A program made the translations under genes and the position numbers. Shown one piece after another: positions 52,011-61,606 of a DNA stretch of 64,000 nucleotides (positions are counted from its first letter, which is position 1; each line of letters begins with the position of its first letter). Under the pieces are notes generated by a model. It made no database searches and had not been told where the DNA came from. It saw only the letters and a list, made by a program, of their open reading frames with translations. Origin of the DNA: JANQOZ01 sp045106555 (GTDB lineage: Bacteria; Pseudomonadota; Gammaproteobacteria; Xanthomonadales; SZUA-38); NCBI GenBank assembly GCA_045106555.1, contig JBGCET010000021.1, positions 77,482-141,481 of the forward strand, in the 5' to 3' direction.

Positions 52011-53825
52011 TCAGGAATGGGTGGCACTGTCAGCCACTGATGCCTCGCCCGCCGCCGGAGAGGAACTGGCGTGGGGTATTTGAACCAAGGATTTCTGCAT
52101 GTCCCAGGCCGCGGTAGGACAACGTTCCGCACACAGCCCGCAATGCACACACTGGTCTTCGTCTTTCACCATCACCCGGCCAGTTTGGGGCAAATCAGCG
52201 GATACAAACAACGGCTGCTCCAGATTGTCTGCAGGCACCGTGAGTTTCTGGCGAAGCTCAGTTTCCTCAGCGTTGCCGGTGATGGTGAGACAACTGGTTG
52301 GGCATACGTCGATACAGGCGTCACATTCAATGCATTTTGGGGCATCAAACACGGTTTGCAGGTCGCAGTTAAGGCAGCGCTCTACCTCAACCTGAAACTC
52401 GTCCAGGGAAAACCCCAGCTCAACTTCGATGTTCAGTTTTTTGAAGCGTTTTTTCAAATCCACATGAGGAACAAGCTGGCGCTCAGCCCCATCAAAATCG
52501 TTGGAGAAACTCCACTCATGCAAACCCATTTTTGCGCTTTGCAAATTGACCCCTCGGGCCGGTCGTTGCGCAACGTCTTCGTTGTGACAATGTTTGTGGA
52601 TTGAAATGGCTGCTTCATGGCCATGGGCCACTGCCCAGATAATATTCTCCGGTCCCCACGCCGCGTCGCCGCCGAAGAAAACCCCCGGCCGGCTGCTCAT
52701 GAAGGTTTGCCGATCAACCTTCGGCATGTCCCACTCGCCAAACTCGATACCGATATCCCGTTCGATCCAAGGAAAGGTATTTTCCTGACCAATCGCCAGC
52801 ACGACATCGTCACACTCAATGACGACCCGCCCCACCACTTCACTGTGGGTGATGCGGCCGTCTTCTACGGTGTATTGCATTTGGTCGAACTGCATCCCAA
52901 CCAACACACCCGCTTCCACCACAAATGCCACCGGCGAGTGGTTAACCACAATCTTGACGTTTTCTTCTTCAGCATCGTCCAGTTCCCAGGCGGACGCCTT
53001 GAAAAATTCCCGCGGTTTACGGGCCATTACTTTGACGTCAGTAGCGCCAAGGCGCAGCGACGTGCGGCAGCAATCCATGGCGGTGTTTCCAACGCCAATA
53101 ATTAGCACGTTGGCGCCAATTTTTTCGGTATGACCAAAGGCGACGGATTCCAACCAGTCAATGCCGATGTGGATTCGCGGTGAGTCAAATCGACCGGGCA
53201 ACTCAAGCTCTTTACCCCGTGGCGCGCCGGTGCCTACAAAGACTGCATCAAACCCCTGCTTCAGCAACTCAGCCATGGACGTAATTTCGCTGCCCAGCTG
53301 CAGGTCTGCACCCATATCAACAATAGCGTTGATTTCCTCGTCCAGCACATTCTCTGGCAAGCGAAACGAGGGGATATTGGTTCGCATCAACCCGCCCGGC
53401 CGATCAAAGCGTTCGAAAATTGTCACTTCGTAGCCTAAGGGCAACAGATCGTTGGCGACGGTCAGGGATGCACAGCCGGCGCCGATGCAGGCGACTTTTT
53501 TTCCGTTGGTTTGTTCTGGCGCTTTGGGCAGACGTTCGCTGATGTCTTCGCGAAAATCTGCGGCTACGCGCTTTAGCCGGCAAATGGCCACAGGTTTATC
53601 GTCGACCCGCCCCCGCCGACAGGCGGGCTCACAGGGGCGATCGCATACACGACCTAAAATACCGGGGAATACGTTGGACGCGCGATTGACCATATAGGCA
53701 TCGCCAAAGCGCCCTTGGGCAATCATTCGGATGTACAGCGGAACATCAGTATGGGCCGGACAGGCCCACTGGCAGTCAACAACGCGGTGGAAGTAATCCG
53801 GGTGTTGAGTGTCGGTTGGTTTCAA
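52011..53825 (-). CDS. GltD-like FAD / iron-sulfur oxidoreductase with C-terminal ferredoxin domain
   Basis: 604 residues. The N-terminal Fe-S helical domain has CQWACPAHTDVPLY and CDRPCEPACRRG. The FAD-binding site is ACIGAGCASLTVA, where the usual GAGPAG reads GAGCAS. The second nucleotide site is VLIIGVGNTAMDCCRTSLRLG, then MARKPREFF. GVFFGGDAAWGPENIIWAVAHGHEAA is the FAD-closing motif. The C-terminal part carries two clusters: CLNCDLQTVF with CIECDACIDVCP, and CVHCGLCAERCP. It has the architecture to move electrons between NAD(P)H and ferredoxin. Upstream of korA in the same direction, so probably the electron outlet of the 2-oxoacid oxidoreductase (inference). Confidence 0.88.
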   Translation of the reverse strand: MKPTDTQHPDYFHRVVDCQWACPAHTDVPLYIRMIAQGRFGDAYMVNRASNVFPGILGRVCDRPCEPACRRGRVDDKPVAICRLKRVAADFREDISERLPKAPEQTNGKKVACIGAGCASLTVANDLLPLGYEVTIFERFDRPGGLMRTNIPSFRLPENVLDEEINAIVDMGADLQLGSEITSMAELLKQGFDAVFVGTGAPRGKELELPGRFDSPRIHIGIDWLESVAFGHTEKIGANVLIIGVGNTAMDCCRTSLRLGATDVKVMARKPREFFKASAWELDDAEEENVKIVVNHSPVAFVVEAGVLVGMQFDQMQYTVEDGRITHSEVVGRVVIECDDVVLAIGQENTFPWIERDIGIEFGEWDMPKVDRQTFMSSRPGVFFGGDAAWGPENIIWAVAHGHEAAISIHKHCHNEDVAQRPARGVNLQSAKMGLHEWSFSNDFDGAERQLVPHVDLKKRFKKLNIEVELGFSLDEFQVEVERCLNCDLQTVFDAPKCIECDACIDVCPTSCLTITGNAEETELRQKLTVPADNLEQPLFVSADLPQTGRVMVKDEDQCVHCGLCAERCPTAAWDMQKSLVQIPHASSSPAAGEASVADSATHS

Positions 53826-53951
53826 GATGACCCTCGTGCTCTAGGCCTAGATCGTCGCCATATTCCCGGTCTAAGTCAATGGCCTGTTTGATGGCGAAGT
53901 TAGAGGCCGGGGTCACAGCGGCTTTTTTCCGCGAAACCAGTGGCGTTTGGC

Positions 53952-56009
53952 TCAGGCGTCCGACGCTGAATCTAGACCTGAGAGATTGCCTGCAAGCAGT
54001 GCCTCAAGACCTTCACCATCCAACACAGGCACGCCCAGCTGCTGGGCTTTGGTCAGCTTGGAGCCTGCCTTTTCGCCGGCGATGACGCCATGGGTCTTTT
54101 TTGACACGCTGCCGGAGACCTTGGCACCCAAGGCTGTCAGTTGAGCTTTGGCGTCGTTGCGCGACATTTTCGCCAGAGTGCCGGTCAGCACAAAGGTCAT
54201 GCCAGTAAGCGGGCCATCAGCTACCGATTGCTGTGGTTCGTTTTCCGGCCAGCTGACCCCAGCATCCATCAGCGCCTGAATTTCCCGGCGGTTAGTGTCG
54301 TCTGCAAAAAAATCCCGCAAGTGTCTGGCCACTATGGGACCCACGTCCGGCACCGCCTCAAACGCCTCCTGAGTCGCGTCCAGCAGGAGTTCAAGCTTGC
54401 CAAAATACTGACTGAGGGCAGCGGCAGTAGAATGGCCCACATCGCGAATACCCAAGCCAAAAAGCAATCGGGTCAGGGTGGTTTGTCGACTCACATCGAT
54501 GGCGGCTATGAGATTGGCCGCAGACTTCTCGGCCAATCGATCAAGCGCTGCCAACTGCTGAGGGCTCAACCGGTACAAGTCTGAAGGCCGTTCCACAAGA
54601 CCTTCGGTCACTAGCTGGTCGATCACCTGAGTACCCAAGCCCTCGATATCCATGGCCTGGCGGGACACAAAGTGGATCAAAGCCCCCTTAACCTGGGCCG
54701 GACAGACCTCGCCAGTGCACCGGCTGACCGACTCGCCTTCCTGGCGCACAACTGGAGACTGACACTCGGGACACCGTTGAGGCATGACGAAGGGTTGCGT
54801 TCCGTCTGGGCGGCGTTCAAGAACGACCGACACCACCTGAGGAATCACGTCCCCAGCCCGCCTTACCACGACCGTGTCGCCAGCGCGAACGTCTTTGCGC
54901 TGAACCTCATCTTCGTTGTGCAGCGTGACATTGGTCACCGTAACTCCACCCACAAACACTGGCTCAAGTCTGGCGACCGGCGTGATGGCGCCCGTGCGGC
55001 CAACCTGGACCTCTATGGCTTCAACACGAGTCAACTCTTCCTGGGCCGGAAATTTATGCGCCAAGGCCCAGCGCGGTGCCTTGGACACAAACCCCAGGTC
55101 GCGCTGCAAGCGATAATCGTTGACTTTGTACACCACGCCGTCAATCTCATAGGGTAGACCGTCACGTCGCTGACCGATGTCTTGGTAATATTCAAGACAT
55201 CCCTTGGGACCCAGTACCACCTGACTTTCTGGACTGACGGGAAACCCCCAGTCGCGCAGCCTCTGTAAAAACTCGCCATGGGTTGGCGGTAAATCCGACT
55301 CGCCGATTTGGCCGCTGGCATAGGCAAAAAAGGACAGCGGACGTTGGGCCGTCAGACGAGGATCTAACTGACGCAGACTGCCCGCCGCAGCATTGCGCGG
55401 GTTAACAAACTGTTTGATGCCGGACTGCTCTGCATCGCGGTTGTAACGGGCGAAATCTGCTTTGCTGATATAAACCTCGCCCCTCACTTCCAACAAGGTT
55501 GGTGCGCCATCATTGAGTCGAAGCGGTACCGAGCGAATGGTGCGTGCATTCAGGGTGACGTTTTCGCCCCGACTACCGTCACCTCGGGTGGCGGCGCGAT
55601 GCAATACTCGGTCGCGGTAAACCAGGCTGAGGGCCAGCCCGTCCAGCTTGGGTTCGGCGACGTAGCTGATCGGCTCTTCGCGGTCGAGTCGCTGGCGAAG
55701 TCGCTGGTCATGCTCGTCCACTTCTTCGGCAGTAAAGGCGTTACCCAGCGATAGCATCGGCACTTCATGCTCTACCGTTTCAAACTCAGGTAACGGCTCA
55801 CCGCCAACGCGTTGTGTAGGCGAATCTGCGCGGATCAGCTCCGGGTGAGCATTTTCCAAAGCCTCTAACTCTCGCAGAACGCGGTCGTACTCGGCGTCCG
55901 GAACGCTGGGCTGGTCAAGAACGTAATACTGGTGGCTGTAGTGCTCCAACTGGCGTCTCAGTGCCTGCACTTCAGCCTTAGTGTCGACGCTGCCGTCAGC
56001 CACGGTCAA
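53952..56009 (-). CDS. ligA: NAD+-dependent DNA ligase
   Basis: 685 residues, standard. It seals nicks during replication and repair. Domain Ia and the adenylation domain have the active-site Lys in EPKLDGLALSLVYRD and GDGSRGENVTLNARTI. An OB fold follows, then the Zn finger CPECQSPVV with RCTGEVCPAQ, the HhH region, and the C-terminal BRCT domain GMTFVLTGTLAKMSR. Its ATG overlaps the zipA stop (ATGA), so smc-zipA-ligA is one translationally coupled operon. The 126-nt gap to the next gene downstream holds no clear terminator. Confidence 0.98.
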   Translation of the reverse strand: MTVADGSVDTKAEVQALRRQLEHYSHQYYVLDQPSVPDAEYDRVLRELEALENAHPELIRADSPTQRVGGEPLPEFETVEHEVPMLSLGNAFTAEEVDEHDQRLRQRLDREEPISYVAEPKLDGLALSLVYRDRVLHRAATRGDGSRGENVTLNARTIRSVPLRLNDGAPTLLEVRGEVYISKADFARYNRDAEQSGIKQFVNPRNAAAGSLRQLDPRLTAQRPLSFFAYASGQIGESDLPPTHGEFLQRLRDWGFPVSPESQVVLGPKGCLEYYQDIGQRRDGLPYEIDGVVYKVNDYRLQRDLGFVSKAPRWALAHKFPAQEELTRVEAIEVQVGRTGAITPVARLEPVFVGGVTVTNVTLHNEDEVQRKDVRAGDTVVVRRAGDVIPQVVSVVLERRPDGTQPFVMPQRCPECQSPVVRQEGESVSRCTGEVCPAQVKGALIHFVSRQAMDIEGLGTQVIDQLVTEGLVERPSDLYRLSPQQLAALDRLAEKSAANLIAAIDVSRQTTLTRLLFGLGIRDVGHSTAAALSQYFGKLELLLDATQEAFEAVPDVGPIVARHLRDFFADDTNRREIQALMDAGVSWPENEPQQSVADGPLTGMTFVLTGTLAKMSRNDAKAQLTALGAKVSGSVSKKTHGVIAGEKAGSKLTKAQQLGVPVLDGEGLEALLAGNLSGLDSASDA

Positions 56010-56782
56010 TGCAACGATGTATGATCGTGACCGCGGTCGTACTCTCGCATCTGATCGCGGATATGGGCCACGGTTTGGCGGGTCAAGCTACTTCCGGAAT
56101 CGTCCAACAGGCTGCATTCCAACAAATCTGCCAGACGCTGGCCGGCGGCGTACATCGCGTCCCAGGAATCTAAGGCGCTCAAATCATTGGGGAGCGTAAG
56201 AAACAGGCAAAGCCCGGGACTGAAGGTGGTAGCCATTGCCTCCATGTCGAACGTGCCGGGATTGGTAATGTTGGCCATACTGAACACCGCCACCTGCTGG
56301 TCGCCCCGGTCTACCATTCGATGATAAATCCCTTTGTCGCCAAAGCTCAGGCCAACCTTTTCTGCGGCGCTGACAATGTCAGTGCCATGCAAACGGGCAG
56401 ATCCGGCACCTCGCAGCAACAAAGTGATGATCTTCTCGGGATTATTGGGCAGTTCAACGCCCTCAACCTCAGCCTCGCCAGAGGATTTTGACGACACGGG
56501 GTCCGCTTGGGACATGCCGCCAGGGCCAGATGCCGGCTCACCCTCGCCGATTACCGGCTGGCGGTCTTCGCTGATGAGCTGCCCCAATTTGGCCAGCTCT
56601 CGCTCCATCGACTCATCCAACGGTGCGCCTGGGTCAGCCTCTGTGGAGTTGTCCAATACCGGGCTGTCGTCAGTTTCAGCTTCCCGCAGGCTGGCCTGGG
56701 CCTCTTTGCGGGTGCCGAAAAAATAAATGCCGCCAACAATTGCAGCGCCCACCAGCAGCAAGATCCAACGTAGTCCGTCCAT
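56006..56782 (-). CDS. zipA: Cell-division protein ZipA
   Basis: 258 residues, shorter than in E. coli (328). One N-terminal membrane helix (about 4-22, LRWILLLVGAAIVGGIYFF), a short acidic and Pro/Gly-containing linker (25-115), and a C-terminal FtsZ-binding domain (about 120-250) with KIITLLLRGAGSARLHGTDI, KGIYHRMVDRG, FSMANITNPGTFD and TPGLCLFLTLP-like SPGLCLFLTLPND. It tethers FtsZ to the inner membrane at the division site. Overlaps smc by 1 nt and ligA by 4 nt. Confidence 0.95.
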   Translation of the reverse strand: MDGLRWILLLVGAAIVGGIYFFGTRKEAQASLREAETDDSPVLDNSTEADPGAPLDESMERELAKLGQLISEDRQPVIGEGEPASGPGGMSQADPVSSKSSGEAEVEGVELPNNPEKIITLLLRGAGSARLHGTDIVSAAEKVGLSFGDKGIYHRMVDRGDQQVAVFSMANITNPGTFDMEAMATTFSPGLCLFLTLPNDLSALDSWDAMYAAGQRLADLLECSLLDDSGSSLTRQTVAHIRDQMREYDRGHDHTSLH

Positions 56783-59700
56783 TAGCCATCGACCATACGG
56801 GCCGCCTCCGCAATGTCCACCGACACCAGTCGAGACACACCGGCCTCTGCCATGGTCACACCCAACAACTGATGCGCCGCCTCCATGGTGACTTTGTTGT
56901 GAGTCACCATCAGGAACTGGACCGTTTCCGACATATGTTTCACCATCTCAGTAAATCGTCCGACGTTGGCGTCATCCAACGGCGCATCCACCTCGTCCAA
57001 CATACAAAAAGGCGCCGGGTTCAGGCGAAAAATCGCAAACACCAATGCAACTGCCGTCAACGCCTTTTCACCACCCGACAGAAGGTGAATATTGCTCACC
57101 CGCTTGCCTGGCGGACGCGCCATGATCGCTACGCCCGAGGTTAGCAGGTCATCACCGGACAGTTCCAGAAAGCCGTGGCCCCCACCAAACAGTTTGGGAA
57201 ACAGCTCTTTGAACCCGTCATTCACTTCGTCATAGGTTTCTTTGAATCGGGTACGGGTCTTTTTGTCGATGGTGTGGATGGCCTCTTCCAGGGTTTCCAG
57301 CGCACGATTGAGGTCATCGTTCTGCTCATCCAAATACCGCTTGCGTTCTGACTGTTCCTCAAACTCTTCAATGGCTGCCAGGTTGACCGGCTCCAGGCGG
57401 GTAATCCGGGTGGACAGCCGTTCCAGCTCCAAGGCCATCGCCTCAGGGTCTGCCCCCTCTGGTAACGTTTCCAACAGCGCCTCCAGCTCAAACCCGCCCG
57501 CGCTTAGCTGCTGAGTCAATCCCTCAAGGCGAACGCGATGGCCTTCCTGCTCAAGCTTCAGCTTCTGCAGCTGGTCCCGCGCCTGCTCTTCGGCAACCCC
57601 CGCTTCCCGGCGGGACTGGTCCAACTGCTGAATTTTTGCACCCTGCTCGTCAGATTGTTTGCGCCGCTCAACCAGTTTTGCTTCAACAGCCTTGCGGTTT
57701 TCCAGCTCCGCCTGCAGAGCTTTTTCATCTTCCTCAATGGGTTGGCCGGAGGTCTCCAGGAGCGCCTCAAGTTCTTTGCTGCGACTGAGCAATGATTGAA
57801 TTTGTTCTTCACTGCGTCCTAATGATTGCTGAGTGGAGGTTAGCGCTGAGCGTTTTGACTCCAGCTGAAGCGCCATCTCATGGGCCGACATTCTGGCCTT
57901 GTTGGCGTTTTGCCGAGCCTGCTCGAACTCGCTTTGCGCATCCGCTCGCCGTTTGGCCAGCTCAGACCGACGGTCTTCCAGCTGGGCCATGGTTTCCACG
58001 TTGCCCTCCAACCGGGTGCGGGCCTCGGCCACCGCACTTTGATCCACCGCGATGCGCTTGGCCAGCTCTGCGCTCTCGCTGGTTATGCGCTCACTGCGCT
58101 CATCCAGATGTTTGAGACGCGCGCTGATACCGTCAGCGCGACCGGCCGTTTCCGCCACCTGACGGTTTTTTGCCGACAGTTCACGGGCTGTTTCGTCCCG
58201 GTTGAACTGCAGATCATTCAGCGTCGCGGTTAACTCGGCTCGCCGTTCGGTGAGCGCGCCAATTTGTTTTTCCATCGCTTCAAGCTGATCACCCAGCTCG
58301 GCAATTTCCCGCTCCCGGGCAATAACGCCGCCGCTGGCGTCGCCCTCTGCGTTGACCTGCAGCCAGCGTCGTCCAACCCACTGACCACTGGGCGTAATGA
58401 GCGATTGACCGGGTTGCAACGTTTCTCGTTGGCCCAAGGCTTCCGCAAGATCGCCGGTAAGACGAACCTGTGACGCCAGCTCCACGACAGCGGCGGGGCC
58501 AGAAATATGCGCCGCCAGAGTGCCCGCTGGGCCGCGCTCCGCTGAGCCAGAATCCACCAGCGATATCGACCCGCTGTCCATTTCCCGCAGCGCGCCGCCC
58601 AGGGCGCCCAGGTTTTCCACTACGCAGGCATCCAGCAAGGGTCCCAGCACCGTCTCTGCCGCCGTTTCCCACTCAGCGTCGACGCGAATCTGTCCCGCCA
58701 AACGAGGTGCATTCGCAAGCCCCTGAGCGTTGAGCCATTCGCCATCAGCGCCGCTTTCCAACGCCCCTTGCTGCAGCGCGTGCAGGGAACTGAGTCGTCC
58801 TTTGGCCTGCTGACTGCTATCCCGACTGGCCGCCAGCTGCACGTCCACCTCTGACAGCTCCTGAGACCGCTCCGCCATTTGGGTACGCAGCGACTCCACC
58901 GTCTGCTCGAGGCCTTTGGCCTCGACGCTGATGGCGTCACGTTGGGTACTGAGAGTTTCCAGCTCCTGTTTCAGGTCCTCTGTGGCAACCGCCCGCTTTT
59001 CCTCAGCCAGCTTTTCCAGCCGCCGACCGGCATCCACCAGCTGCTGGTCCAAATGACCAATTTTGGTGCGTTCGACGTCCGCTTCTCGATTGCTGTCGGA
59101 GCTGGACTGGCTGTGTTCATCCCACTGAGCCTGCCACTGAGCCAACGCCTGCTCAGCGCTTTGAGCCGTATCCAGAGCGTGGTTCTCTTCCTTCCTCGCC
59201 GCTTCCAAGGCTGGCTCCAATTCGCCAATCTCCTGCCCCAGCTGCTCGCCGTGCACCCGATCCAGATCCAGGTGTTCGCGCAACGATTGCAGGTTGTCGG
59301 CCAGGTCCTGCTGTTCCTTGCTTTGCTGGTCGTTGAGCTCCTTGCGGTGAGCGATGGATTGCTCCAGCCGAGCGATGCTGGCACCGGTCTCATACAGCTC
59401 ACCCTGCACCGCGTTAACCGACTCAAAGGCCTTGCCCTGTTGCTGCCGCGCGGTTTCCAGATCGGCTTCGAACGCGCGCAGTTTGGCGATACTGGCTTCG
59501 ACCTCGGTTTGACCACTGGACAGCGCTGTTGCTGCCTGCGTCCGGGCATCGCTAGCCACTGAGCAGTTGAGTGCCAATAACTGAGCTTCACCTTGGCGAG
59601 CTTGTTCTTTCAGGTCTTTGTATTTTTCTGCCTGTTTGGCCTGACGGTCCAGCTTCTTCAGCTGAGACTCCACCTCTCCGCGTAAATCGTCCAGACGCTC

Positions 59701-60273
59701 CAAGTTCTCGCGAGTGTGGCGAATCCGGTTTTCCGTTTCTCGCCGACGTTCCTTGTATTTTGAGATGCCGGCGGCTTCTTCCAGATATACACGCAACTCT
59801 TCCGGTCGCGCCTCTACCAGCTGGGAGATCATGCCCTGCTCAATGATGGAATAACTGCGCGGACCCAGCCCGGTCCCGAGAAACAGGTCGGTAATGTCTC
59901 GTCGACGACAGCGCGTTCCGTTGAGAAAATACTGGGACTGACCTTCCCGGCTAACGGTGCGTCGGATGGAAATCTCGCCAAACGCCGAGTATTCGCCGGT
60001 CAGCTTGCCCTCACTGTTGTCAAACACCAGCTCAACCATGGCCTGACCCACGGGCTTGCGCGCGTTGGAGCCATTGAAGATCACGTCGCTCATGGAATCG
60101 CCGCGCAGAAGTCTGGGCGAACTTTCACCCATTACCCACCTTACCGCGTCGATAATATTGGACTTGCCACAGCCGTTAGGGCCTACCACCCCAATCAGGT
60201 GGCTGGGTAAATGGAAGGTCGTTGGATCTACAAACGACTTAAATCCTGACAGTTTGATTGTCTTTAGGCGCAT
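56782..60273 (-). CDS. smc: Chromosome-partition protein SMC
   Basis: 1,163 residues, full length. N-terminal ATPase head with Walker A GPNGCGKSNIIDAV and the motif GTRCRRRDITDLFLGTGLG. A long coiled coil (about 170-500), a globular hinge (about 510-650, ANAPRLAGQIRVD), and a returning coiled coil follow. The C-terminal head has the signature LLSGGEKALTAVAL and Walker B PFCMLDEVDAPLDDAN. It condenses and segregates chromosomes with ScpA and ScpB, both of which are encoded near the end of this window. First gene of smc-zipA-ligA. Confidence 0.98.
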   Translation of the reverse strand: MRLKTIKLSGFKSFVDPTTFHLPSHLIGVVGPNGCGKSNIIDAVRWVMGESSPRLLRGDSMSDVIFNGSNARKPVGQAMVELVFDNSEGKLTGEYSAFGEISIRRTVSREGQSQYFLNGTRCRRRDITDLFLGTGLGPRSYSIIEQGMISQLVEARPEELRVYLEEAAGISKYKERRRETENRIRHTRENLERLDDLRGEVESQLKKLDRQAKQAEKYKDLKEQARQGEAQLLALNCSVASDARTQAATALSSGQTEVEASIAKLRAFEADLETARQQQGKAFESVNAVQGELYETGASIARLEQSIAHRKELNDQQSKEQQDLADNLQSLREHLDLDRVHGEQLGQEIGELEPALEAARKEENHALDTAQSAEQALAQWQAQWDEHSQSSSDSNREADVERTKIGHLDQQLVDAGRRLEKLAEEKRAVATEDLKQELETLSTQRDAISVEAKGLEQTVESLRTQMAERSQELSEVDVQLAASRDSSQQAKGRLSSLHALQQGALESGADGEWLNAQGLANAPRLAGQIRVDAEWETAAETVLGPLLDACVVENLGALGGALREMDSGSISLVDSGSAERGPAGTLAAHISGPAAVVELASQVRLTGDLAEALGQRETLQPGQSLITPSGQWVGRRWLQVNAEGDASGGVIAREREIAELGDQLEAMEKQIGALTERRAELTATLNDLQFNRDETARELSAKNRQVAETAGRADGISARLKHLDERSERITSESAELAKRIAVDQSAVAEARTRLEGNVETMAQLEDRRSELAKRRADAQSEFEQARQNANKARMSAHEMALQLESKRSALTSTQQSLGRSEEQIQSLLSRSKELEALLETSGQPIEEDEKALQAELENRKAVEAKLVERRKQSDEQGAKIQQLDQSRREAGVAEEQARDQLQKLKLEQEGHRVRLEGLTQQLSAGGFELEALLETLPEGADPEAMALELERLSTRITRLEPVNLAAIEEFEEQSERKRYLDEQNDDLNRALETLEEAIHTIDKKTRTRFKETYDEVNDGFKELFPKLFGGGHGFLELSGDDLLTSGVAIMARPPGKRVSNIHLLSGGEKALTAVALVFAIFRLNPAPFCMLDEVDAPLDDANVGRFTEMVKHMSETVQFLMVTHNKVTMEAAHQLLGVTMAEAGVSRLVSVDIAEAARMVDG

Positions 60274-60294
60274 CAGAGAAGAGAATTCACCTGT

Positions 60295-60320
60295 GCCCCG
60301 ATTTAAGCCGGGGCTTTTTT
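60295..60320 (+). terminator. Terminator-like hairpin in the queF leader
   Basis: Stem GCCCCG (60295-60300), loop ATTTAAGC, CGGGGC (60309-60314), then six T. On the + strand it has the form of an intrinsic terminator, yet no + strand gene precedes it: it lies in the 69-nt gap between divergent smc and queF. It could attenuate queF or block antisense reading. The queF Shine-Dalgarno AAGGA follows at about 60332. Confidence 0.6.
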
Positions 60321-60342
60321 GTCGTTAAGTTAAGGAAGCAAC

Positions 60343-60732
60343 ATGAGTACCCAACCGTCCACGGACCTGGAAACCTTTCCCAATCCGCAGAACGACGTGG
60401 ATTACACCATCCGCATCAAAATTCCAGAATTTACCTGCCTGTGTCCAAAAACCGGCCAGCCAGATTTCGCAACGCTACATATTACCTACGTTCCCGACGC
60501 CGCCTGCCTCGAACTGAAGGCGCTGAAGCTCTACATGTGGAGCTTTCGCGACCGCGGTGCCTTTCATGAGGCGGTGACCAACGAAATTCTTCACCACATG
60601 GCCACTACCTGCCAGCCACGCTACATGAAACTGGAGGCCGAATTCTACGTACGGGGCGGCATTTATACCACTGTCACGGCAGAGCATCGTAAAGAGGGGT
60701 GGCAATGTCCGTCGCCGGTCACTCTGCCGTAG
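60343..60732 (+). CDS. queF: NADPH-dependent 7-cyano-7-deazaguanine reductase (preQ0 reductase)
   Basis: 129 residues, the short single-domain (type I, YkvM-like) form. It reduces the nitrile of preQ0 to preQ1 in queuosine synthesis. The catalytic Cys34 is in CLCPKTGQPD with the general-acid Asp41, and the substrate-binding ELKALKLY and FHEAVTNEI follow. This is unlike the 280-residue form of E. coli. AAGGA 7 nt upstream of ATG. Convergent with the ppiC-type gene with 28 nt between stops. Confidence 0.95.
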   Translation: MSTQPSTDLETFPNPQNDVDYTIRIKIPEFTCLCPKTGQPDFATLHITYVPDAACLELKALKLYMWSFRDRGAFHEAVTNEILHHMATTCQPRYMKLEAEFYVRGGIYTTVTAEHRKEGWQCPSPVTLP

Positions 60733-60760
60733 ACGCAAATCATCCGACCGACCTGGAATC

Positions 60761-61606
60761 TCAGGGCTTCTGACCTCGGGCAATCAGCGCTTTCCCGCGC
60801 AGATTTTCCATGTACCTTTCCAGCCGTTGTCGAGACAAGCTGTTTCGAATGCCCTCTTCAATTTGATCCAGGGCCGGTGGCTGGAAGGGGCGAAGGTCTT
60901 CGAGCAGCACCACGTGCCAACCATACTGAGAACTGATAGGCGCCGGCGAATATTCACCGGCATCGAGATTTTTCAACACTGGTGAAAACCCGGCGGGTAC
61001 CTGGACCAAATTGACCCACCCAAGGTCTCCGCCGTTGGCACCGGAACCTTCCAGCTCGCGCAACAGCTCTGGGAAGGGTTCACCCGCCCCAAGCCGAGCG
61101 ATCAGCTGCAATGCCTCTGCCTCACTGGCAACAAGGACGTGTTGCAACTTGTACTCAGTGCCGCCGGTGAGGTCCACCTGGCGGGCGTATTCTTCGCCAA
61201 TATCCTGTTCGGTTATCGGCTCACTTCGGGCCATGTCCGACAACGCAAGATTGGCCAGAAAAGACCACTCCTGGACTTTAAGCGCAGCCGCCGCCTGGGT
61301 GGTCAGCAATCCGTTGCTTTGGGTTTCGTCAACCAGCAGCAGCATGTCTACCAGGTCGTTCAGAGCCGCCTGCCTCACCTCAGACTGATCCAGGGGCTGG
61401 CGCCGGAACTCCAAAAACGCATCCAACTGGGGTTGACTGATTTCCCGGGAATTTACGCTGGCGACGACCGGTCCGGCATCTGGCATCGAAACTGGATTCT
61501 GAGAACTTTGGGTATCAGTTTCACCATCACTGCACGCACTGACAATGCCAAGCAATGACGCCAGCGCAGCCATAGCCCAGCGGTCAGCGTACAACCGGGC
61601 GCTCAC
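60761..61606 (-). CDS. Parvulin-type peptidyl-prolyl isomerase lipoprotein
   Basis: 281 residues. The N-terminus is a lipoprotein signal (WAMAALASLLGIVSACSDG) with lipobox VSAC. A SurA-N-like helical region (about 45-150: VASVNSREISQPQLDAFLEF) is followed by a parvulin domain (about 155-250) with YKLQHVLVASEAEALQL, GGDLGWVNLVQVPAGFSPVL and SQYGWHVVLLEDLRPFQPP. It assists folding outside the inner membrane. Overlaps the bolA-type gene by 4 nt, in the yciI-bolA-ppiC unit seen in pseudomonads. Confidence 0.9.
   Translation of the reverse strand: MSARLYADRWAMAALASLLGIVSACSDGETDTQSSQNPVSMPDAGPVVASVNSREISQPQLDAFLEFRRQPLDQSEVRQAALNDLVDMLLLVDETQSNGLLTTQAAAALKVQEWSFLANLALSDMARSEPITEQDIGEEYARQVDLTGGTEYKLQHVLVASEAEALQLIARLGAGEPFPELLRELEGSGANGGDLGWVNLVQVPAGFSPVLKNLDAGEYSPAPISSQYGWHVVLLEDLRPFQPPALDQIEEGIRNSLSRQRLERYMENLRGKALIARGQKP

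Noticed and set aside
60241..60342. preQ1 riboswitch before queF
   Set aside because: The A-rich tail and pairing of preQ1-I are absent; only a terminator-like hairpin is present.
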